Source: an uncultured Nitrospira sp. (GTDB taxonomy: Bacteria > Nitrospirota > Nitrospiria > Nitrospirales > UBA8639). Taken from it: a stretch of DNA of 28,769 bases. Under the pieces are notes generated by a model, which saw nothing but the letters and a program-made list of their open reading frames with translations, did no database searches and was not told the DNA's origin. A program made the translations under genes and the position numbers. Where the stretch lies: contig CABVRQ010000037.1 of the NCBI GenBank assembly GCA_902500695.1, forward strand, positions 9,825 through 38,593, in the 5' to 3' direction. Positions 23,961-28,769 of the stretch are shown here, piece by piece. The first letter of the stretch is position 1; each line of letters opens with the position of its first letter.

Positions 23961-23969
23961 ATTTACGAA
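23955..23969. repeat. 15-bp palindrome TTCGTAA-T-TTACGAA
   Basis: Perfect 7-bp arms around one base. The ACGAA core also occurs in the neighbouring repeat (23925-23929), giving three ACGAA copies within 45 bp. Confidence 0.65.
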
Positions 23970-23970
23970 G

Positions 23971-24002
23971 GTGAATGCGAGCTTCCGGCACACCGCATTC
24001 AC
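23971..24002. repeat. Perfect 9-bp inverted repeat, 14-nt spacer
   Basis: Arms GTGAATGCG (23971-23979) and CGCATTCAC (23994-24002). It starts one base after the neighbouring palindrome, so the dyads are nearly contiguous. Confidence 0.7.
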
Positions 24003-24228
24003 ATTCCCCCAGCATGTGGTTCTCAAGCGCAACCGGACAAAATGGTCTTGGCTCGATCACCGAATTGATAAAACCCGCACACCTCACAGACATTCCAACA
24101 TTTCATTTCTAAGGTAATGTTTTATGGCAATGCTGAAAATTCATCTATCCATACCTCTATTTACCTAATCACATCGCAAGACCTGTTCCATCAGTTAAAT
24201 CATTGATATTTGTAAATTTATTGAATTT

Positions 24229-24259
24229 TGGGACTGCAATGTCCCTTCAATTGGGACAT
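24229..24259. promoter_or_regulatory. Tandem TGGGACA half-sites upstream of the sigma-54 activator
   Basis: Three alternating copies of a short element are seen: TGGGACT (24229-24235), TGTCCC (24240-24245, reverse) and TGGGACA (24252-24258). The last two form ATGTCCC-N7-GGGACAT (24239-24259). Two more copies as TGAGACA lie in the downstream 18-bp palindrome. Core centres are spaced 11 or 12 bp, about one helical turn, with one larger gap. This looks like an operator array for a regulator, possibly the activator itself or another repressor. Confidence 0.5.
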
Positions 24260-24275
24260 ACTTGACTCATTTTCA

Positions 24276-24281
24276 TATTAT
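24276..24281 (+). promoter_or_regulatory. Candidate -10 of the activator gene
   Basis: TATTAT (five of six consensus bases) lies 18 bases before the ATG. TTGGGA at 24251-24256, 19 nt upstream, is a poor -35 with long spacing. Transcription from here would start near 24288, inside the palindrome and about ten bases before the start codon, giving a nearly leaderless mRNA. Confidence 0.35.
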
Positions 24282-24298
24282 GAGACAATATTGTCTCA
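24281..24298. repeat. Perfect 18-bp palindrome abutting the activator start codon
   Basis: TGAGACAATATTGTCTCA is fully self-complementary and its last base is directly followed by the ATG at 24299. It occupies the position of a ribosome site and covers the probable transcription start, so a bound protein or a hairpin here would block expression. Autorepression is a reasonable inference. Confidence 0.7.
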
Positions 24299-25765
24299 AT
24301 GCCAGATTCTACCTCTATTGTCATTTTGGGTTCTCCAGAGTTGGAACAAGCTCTGAATCGTGAAGGTCTTGCGGTTGCCCGATTGGAAATCCCGGAAAAT
24401 GTGAAGACCCTGGAGATTGGATCCCAGACCCGCCTGGTTATACTCGACGGTCAACATCTAGGAGACTCCCGGATGTTTGACATGATGAAGACCATACAGG
24501 AACACAGACCCTATCTTGATGTGCTGGTGTTTAAACCAGGCGCCGATGCCGGCTATGTCCATTCTGTCTTGAAAAACGGCGCAACGGATGTGATTTACGA
24601 GGATTCACATGAAAAACTTCATCAAACCATAGAGGCTATTCAGACCAATCAAAAATATTCTCCGGATACACCAGATTTGCGTGATATCCGAAATAAACTG
24701 GGAAGCTTTGAGGGCATTCTTAGCCGTAACGGAGCCATGTGGGATATTTTCCAAACCATTACTCGCACCGCAAGCTCTGACGCCACGGTGTTAATTGTGG
24801 GGGAAACCGGAACGGGTAAAGACTTACTGGCCAGGGCGATTCACCGGCAGTCAGGGCGCACCGGGCGATTTGTGGCCGTCAATTGCAGCACGATCAGTCC
24901 GGAAATTATCGAATCGGAACTGTTCGGCCATGAACGTGGGTCATTCACCGGCGCTCATCAACAAAAACAGGGATTATTTCGGTATGCCGATGGCGGCACC
25001 ATCCTTCTGGATGAGATTGGAGATATGCCGGTTCAAACACAACTGAGTCTTTTGCGGGTTTTGCAAGAACAGACAGTGAGGCCGGTTGGCTCCCATCATG
25101 AAGTACCAATTGACGCCCGGGTCATTGCCGCGACGAACGCCTCCTTGGCCAACGCCGTTCAAACCGGCTCCTTTCGCGAAGACCTCTTTTACCGCCTTGA
25201 TGTCATTCGCTTAGAGGTGCCACCATTACGGGAACGACCGGAGGATATCCTCTATATGTTCGGGCATTTTCTGAAGCGTGTCTGTGCCGACTATGGAATG
25301 GACTGTCCGGAATTGCACCAATCCTTCATGGATCTTCTCTTAGAACAGACGTGGCCAGGCAATGTCCGACAACTGGAAAACCTCACGCAACGTCTGGTCT
25401 TAAAAGGCCACAACCGTGAATTGACTGCGGAAGATCTGGCTGAGGTGTTGTATTCACAGGATATTCCCGGGTCTTCTTCAGCTCCGACAGCCCTTGAAAC
25501 GGAAAGCGTGAATCAACCCGTCCAAAGCCAGAGTGATCACACTCCGCCCATAAATCCGTCCCTTACACTGGCGGCCTACCTTGAGCCACACCTCGCCACC
25601 CTGGAGAAAGAATATTTGGAAACCGTGCTGTCCAAAAATAGCGGTCGGATTGCCGAGTCCGCCAATCAGGCCGGCATGAGTCGCCGAACGCTCCTGCGTA
25701 AACTCAATGCCTACCAAATCGACAAACAATATTTTCGAAACAAGAATTCAGAATTAAAAGGATAA
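24299..25765 (+). CDS. Sigma-54-type AAA+ transcriptional activator with degenerate receiver domain
   Basis: This 488-residue enhancer-binding protein has an N-terminal receiver-like domain (about 1-130), an AAA+ domain (about 140-380) and a C-terminal Fis-type HTH (about 450-480, GRIAESANQAGMSRRTLLRK). Walker A is GETGTGKD (Lys174), Walker B LLDEIGD (Asp238, Glu239), the arginine-finger region REDLFYRLDV. The sigma-54-contacting loop reads GSFTGA (214-219) instead of GAFTGA. In the receiver, Asp50 (LVILDG) remains but the acidic pair after strand 1 and the Lys of strand 5 are missing, so ordinary phosphorylation is doubtful. An in-frame TGA at 24281-24283 and lack of other codons fix the start at ATG 24299, with no Shine-Dalgarno. 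It is divergent from the GNAT/ATP-grasp cluster and may regulate it. Confidence 0.92.
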   Translation: MPDSTSIVILGSPELEQALNREGLAVARLEIPENVKTLEIGSQTRLVILDGQHLGDSRMFDMMKTIQEHRPYLDVLVFKPGADAGYVHSVLKNGATDVIYEDSHEKLHQTIEAIQTNQKYSPDTPDLRDIRNKLGSFEGILSRNGAMWDIFQTITRTASSDATVLIVGETGTGKDLLARAIHRQSGRTGRFVAVNCSTISPEIIESELFGHERGSFTGAHQQKQGLFRYADGGTILLDEIGDMPVQTQLSLLRVLQEQTVRPVGSHHEVPIDARVIAATNASLANAVQTGSFREDLFYRLDVIRLEVPPLRERPEDILYMFGHFLKRVCADYGMDCPELHQSFMDLLLEQTWPGNVRQLENLTQRLVLKGHNRELTAEDLAEVLYSQDIPGSSSAPTALETESVNQPVQSQSDHTPPINPSLTLAAYLEPHLATLEKEYLETVLSKNSGRIAESANQAGMSRRTLLRKLNAYQIDKQYFRNKNSELKG

Positions 25766-25800
25766 ACCTATTTCCCAGGATGGATGAGGAGAAAAGGCAT

Positions 25801-27276
25801 TCAAGGATTGATATACCGGTCACGGAGATAGCTCAACAAATCTTCGACATGGTCCCGTGGGCCCACGGCCTTTCTGAGAAGATCCGGTGTTTCATATAGG
25901 TGGCCATGGCGGTGGATCCGTTCCCGCAAAAAATTCAGAATGGTCGCGAAATCCCCCTCTTCGATGCGGTGTTCAAGATCGGGGAAGCTTTTGCGTAAGA
26001 CGGCAAAGAGCGAAGCCGCGTAAAGATTTCCCAGGGTGTAACTCGGGAAATAGCCAAAGGCCCCACCCGCCCAGTGGGCATCCTGCAAGACGCCTTCCGC
26101 ATCATCCTTCGGTCGCACTCCCAGGAATTGTTCACTCAATCTCGCCCATTCGGCCGGAACATCCTCCACCCTGATGCGTCGTTCCAATAAGGCGAGCTCC
26201 ATTTCAAACCGCAAAATGATATGCAGGTTGTAAGACACTTCCTCCGCAAAAATCCGAATGCTACCAGCCTTCACCCGGTTGGAAGCTAGGAAAACCAATT
26301 CCGGATCAAAGGCCTTGTCAGGAAAATGTCTGGTAAACACCGGCCGCAGCCACCGATAAAACCCCCGGGATCGTCCAATCATGTTTTCCCACAGACGGGA
26401 TTGAGATTCATGCATGCCGGTTGACGTTGCCGCATACACGGCTGATCCTCCTGGTCCCTCCGGAATACCCTGTTCGTACAGCGCATGGCCGAGTTCATGC
26501 ATCGTGGCAGCCAACCCGCTGAGCAGATCCCCTTCGTGAACATGCGTGGCAATACGCACATCCCTGCTGCCCACCCGGCATGAAAACGGATGTTCCGCCT
26601 CGTGCAACGCTCCCCGTGTCGTGTCGTACCCCACGGCTTTAATGACATCCTGGTGCATCGCCAGTTGTGCGGCCCTATCAAAATGTTCCGTAAAGGCGAC
26701 CGATCCTTTCCCGGCCAAAGCCTGTTGCCGAATATCAGTCAGGCCTTGTTGGAGCGCGCCAAACATCCGTCGTAAATCCTCGACGGTCGTGCCGGGGTCG
26801 TAATCTTCAAGAAGGACATCATAGGGATGCCGGTTGGGGTCAATGGCCTGTGCTCGCTCGAGTGCCAAGTCCACATTCGTCTGGAGGCTCTCTGCAAATA
26901 GACGATAATTTTTTTCTTTTTTCGCTTCGCCCCATGCGGCGACACCACTGGCGCTGGCATTTGCAATCCTGCTGGCCAATTTCGACGGCACACAAGTCGC
27001 CCGGCGGTAAGTTAGGCGCATATTACGAACCGCGGCTTGTTGCTCGGAAGTCGGATCAGGTAGAGCTGCCACCGCCTCAATGAGTTCACCCAGTCGAGGT
27101 GACGTGGCCTGTTCGTGATACAACCGCCCGATCAATTCACTCTGTCGGGCACGGCCCCCTGCCGACCCTGAAGGTAGGGTCACTTGCTGATCCCAACCCA
27201 GTAAACCTCCAATGCCGGCCAAAGTATCTAATTCAGCAATTTGCTGAGACAGTTCATCCCATGCTGCTGTGGTCAT
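25801..27276 (-). CDS. Carboxypeptidase Taq (M32) metallopeptidase
   Basis: M32 enzymes remove C-terminal amino acids from peptides, broadly excluding proline. The 491-residue length is normal and there is no signal peptide, so it is cytoplasmic. The HExxH zinc motif is MHELGHALYEQG with His260, Glu261 and His264, and the third ligand is Glu290 in GMHESQSRLWEN, a family signature. The N-terminal LGWDQQVTLPSG and the late IRVEDVPAEW and LGNLYAASLF segments also fit. The ATG at 27276 has AGGG about 9 nt upstream. It converges on the activator gene (35 nt apart) and follows the aminotransferase by 89 nt on the same strand, suggesting a common role in peptide and amino-acid turnover. Confidence 0.95.
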   Translation of the reverse strand: MTTAAWDELSQQIAELDTLAGIGGLLGWDQQVTLPSGSAGGRARQSELIGRLYHEQATSPRLGELIEAVAALPDPTSEQQAAVRNMRLTYRRATCVPSKLASRIANASASGVAAWGEAKKEKNYRLFAESLQTNVDLALERAQAIDPNRHPYDVLLEDYDPGTTVEDLRRMFGALQQGLTDIRQQALAGKGSVAFTEHFDRAAQLAMHQDVIKAVGYDTTRGALHEAEHPFSCRVGSRDVRIATHVHEGDLLSGLAATMHELGHALYEQGIPEGPGGSAVYAATSTGMHESQSRLWENMIGRSRGFYRWLRPVFTRHFPDKAFDPELVFLASNRVKAGSIRIFAEEVSYNLHIILRFEMELALLERRIRVEDVPAEWARLSEQFLGVRPKDDAEGVLQDAHWAGGAFGYFPSYTLGNLYAASLFAVLRKSFPDLEHRIEEGDFATILNFLRERIHRHGHLYETPDLLRKAVGPRDHVEDLLSYLRDRYINP

Positions 27277-27365
27277 ACACTAATCCCTTCGTTTAACGAG
27301 ATGATTGCCTTAGAGATGGGAGGATCTTCATGAGAAGCCAGCGGTCCGTTCACGGAATTTCTCCC

Positions 27366-28568
27366 TCAACGATTGTGAAACGCCTTTGCGAGATTCCCGC
27401 CGGCTTGTTTGAGAACCTGGCTCGTTTTGGCAAAGGCAAAACGGACGAGGTGCTGTCCCAGATCTGTCGCCTGATAGTAAAAGGCGCCACCTGGAACCAC
27501 CGCCACCTTCGCCTCCGTAATCAACCGTGTGGCAAACGATTGGGAATCACCCTTGTGTTCCCATGGCCCGTAGCCGGCTAAAAGATAATAAGCCCCTTGA
27601 GGTGCATAGGGCTCAAATCCACTGTCAGTCAGCATCTGAATGGTGAGGTCCCGACGTCGAAGAAATCTTGCACGGAGGTCGGTGTAGTACGAATCAGGTA
27701 ACGCCAAAGCCGTGACCGCCGCGTATTGGAAGGGCGTCGGCGCACAGATCGTGAGATAATCATGTACCGTCCGGATCGCATCCGTCACATCCTTGGAGGC
27801 CAGGACATAGCCAAGACGCCATCCGGTTGCCGCGTAAATTTTGGACAAGCCCCCGGTGATGACAAGGCCTTTCCAGTCAGGCGCAAGCGTGGCCGGCGCA
27901 ATATGCCGATAGGGTTCGTAGTACAAGTGATCATAGATTTCATCTGTCACCACATAGATCCCATGCTGATCGGCCAGAGCCAGGATGGCGTTCAGTTCTT
28001 CCCGCGTGAACACATGACCGGAGGGATTATGAGGAGTATTCAAAATAATGGCTCTGGTACGTGGGCTGATGGCTGACCGAAGTTCATCAAGCGGTAACGC
28101 GTAATCAGGTGGGCGAAGGGTCACAAACCGTGGCGTCCCGCTGGCAAAATACACAGCGGGAACGTAATTTTCGTGGGCGGGTTCGATGATGATGACTTCA
28201 TCGCCAACCTCGACTAACGCCAGCATGGCCGCCACGATCGCTTCCGTCACACCACAGGTAATGGTGATCTCTGTCTCAGGATCAAAGGTGAGACCATGAC
28301 GTTCATGCACATGCCTGGCAATGGCTTCGCGTAATTCTGCCAATCCCCAGGTCACGGAATATTGATTGTGATCATTCGTAATGGCATCAATCGCGGCTTG
28401 TTTCACCACAGGCGCGGTGGGAAAGTCGGGACGACCTTGAGCCAGATTAATCGCGTCATGCTCCATGGCAATTCGCATATTTTCGCGAATCTGGGATGGT
28501 CCGATCCGGTCCAGTCTGGAGGGAGGGTTGAAGGTCATGGGTTTATTCGTATCACCAAACAATGGCAT
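27366..28568 (-). CDS. Class I/II pyridoxal phosphate aminotransferase
   Basis: The 400-residue protein is a fold-type I aminotransferase. The PLP lysine is Lys243 in GGLSKIYAATGWRLGY. NTPHNPSGHVF (phosphate/cofactor loop), VTDEIYDHLYYE (Asp and Tyr contacts to PLP) and the C-terminal VRFAFA Arg for the substrate carboxylate are present. The opening INLAQGRPDFPT and QYSVTWGLAELREAI resemble the kynurenine/methionine aminotransferase (YbdL/KAT) branch and aspartate-aminotransferase relatives. The exact substrate is open. ATG 28568 is supported by GAAGGT about 7 nt upstream; an ATG 10 codons later is a weaker alternative. Confidence 0.92.
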   Translation of the reverse strand: MPLFGDTNKPMTFNPPSRLDRIGPSQIRENMRIAMEHDAINLAQGRPDFPTAPVVKQAAIDAITNDHNQYSVTWGLAELREAIARHVHERHGLTFDPETEITITCGVTEAIVAAMLALVEVGDEVIIIEPAHENYVPAVYFASGTPRFVTLRPPDYALPLDELRSAISPRTRAIILNTPHNPSGHVFTREELNAILALADQHGIYVVTDEIYDHLYYEPYRHIAPATLAPDWKGLVITGGLSKIYAATGWRLGYVLASKDVTDAIRTVHDYLTICAPTPFQYAAVTALALPDSYYTDLRARFLRRRDLTIQMLTDSGFEPYAPQGAYYLLAGYGPWEHKGDSQSFATRLITEAKVAVVPGGAFYYQATDLGQHLVRFAFAKTSQVLKQAGGNLAKAFHNR

Positions 28569-28613
28569 GGCTTACCTTCATATTAAGAAATTAATAGATA
28601 CCCAGGGAGAGTT

Positions 28614-28629
28614 GGCGATTCCAATCGCC
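28614..28629. repeat. Short perfect inverted repeat upstream of the aminotransferase
   Basis: GGCGAT-TCCA-ATCGCC, six-bp arms with a four-base loop, 45 nt before the aminotransferase start. No T-run follows on either strand, so it is more likely an operator or leader hairpin than a terminator. The rest of 28569-28769 shows no recognisable gene or signal. Confidence 0.4.
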
Positions 28630-28769
28630 GGCCATATATCAATCGACAACATGTGAAAAATTGAGGGACTCGCCAGAATAGGAGATCTCAGGGAAGTTCT
28701 TCAACTTCAACATAACACCAGCCAGGAAGACATATGTGGTGGATACCGAAAGAATGAGATTCGGAGACT

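Larger units (their letters stand above)
23754..24298. other. 545-nt noncoding divergent regulatory region
   Basis: No convincing gene lies in this AT-rich stretch between the GNAT gene (minus) and the sigma-54 activator (plus). It contains a nested dyad (23787-23816), three perfect 9-bp inverted repeats (23859-23889, 23924-23960, 23971-24002), a 15-bp palindrome (23955-23969), a cluster of TGRGACA half-sites (24229-24298) and a perfect 18-bp palindrome abutting the activator start. A possible GNAT -10 (TATAAA, minus, 23834-23839) has no good -35; the first 9-bp repeat occupies that place. I looked for a -24/-12 sigma-54 promoter in either direction and saw none that fits. The stretch 24003-24220 shows little structure. 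Confidence 0.7.

Noticed and set aside
23835..24032. 65-codon open frame on the minus strand in the divergent region
   Set aside because: No ribosome site, no recognisable domain, unusual composition, and it lies over the inverted repeats; the repeats explain the region better.
24003..24228. Sigma-54 (-24/-12) promoter near TGGCAATGCT at 24125
   Set aside because: The GC of the -12 element is absent at the required spacing.

Overview
The window reads as ordinary chromosome of a Gram-negative bacterium with moderate GC and very tight gene packing (many 1-10 nt gaps and ATGA overlaps). The gene content (heptose nucleotidyltransferase, SurA, sigma-54 activator, housekeeping translation genes, an archaeal-type PheRS) and my recollection of similar proteins suggest Nitrospirota (Nitrospira-like). 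This is an inference from protein flavour; no rRNA is present to prove it. I see no insertion sequence, prophage, CRISPR array or rRNA.

Region 1 (1-6107, plus): pdxA (5' truncated by the window), rsmB, rpe, pheS and pheT form one compact unit. PheS and PheT are the archaeal/eukaryotic-size enzyme, not the usual bacterial one. Region 2 (6104-9415, minus): tRNA-Val(GAC) with a clear sigma-70 promoter, then thrS, infC, rpmI, rplT, converging on pheT with overlapping stop codons. Region 3 (9493-11692, minus): a small Fis-type regulator and a DASS-family carboxylate transporter. Region 4 (11891-16830, plus): hldE2/rfaE2, mfd, surA-like chaperone. Region 5 (16897-18150, minus): argG.

Region 6 (18265-23753, minus) is the most unusual part. 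A GNAT acetyltransferase, an ATP-grasp ligase, a 664-residue protein with an apparent papain/transglutaminase-like Cys-His-Asn triad and a 90-residue protein lie head to tail with good ribosome sites, followed by a DAACS carboxylate/amino-acid symporter. Upstream is a 545-nt noncoding region with a dense series of perfect inverted repeats, and on its other side a divergent sigma-54-type activator with a degenerate receiver domain starts directly at the edge of an 18-bp perfect palindrome. Together these look like a regulated peptide- or amide-forming module of unknown product and are the best candidate for an undescribed system. Region 7 (25801-28568, minus): an M32 carboxypeptidase and a class I aminotransferase, both amino-acid/peptide catabolic enzymes, followed by about 200 nt without a recognisable gene.
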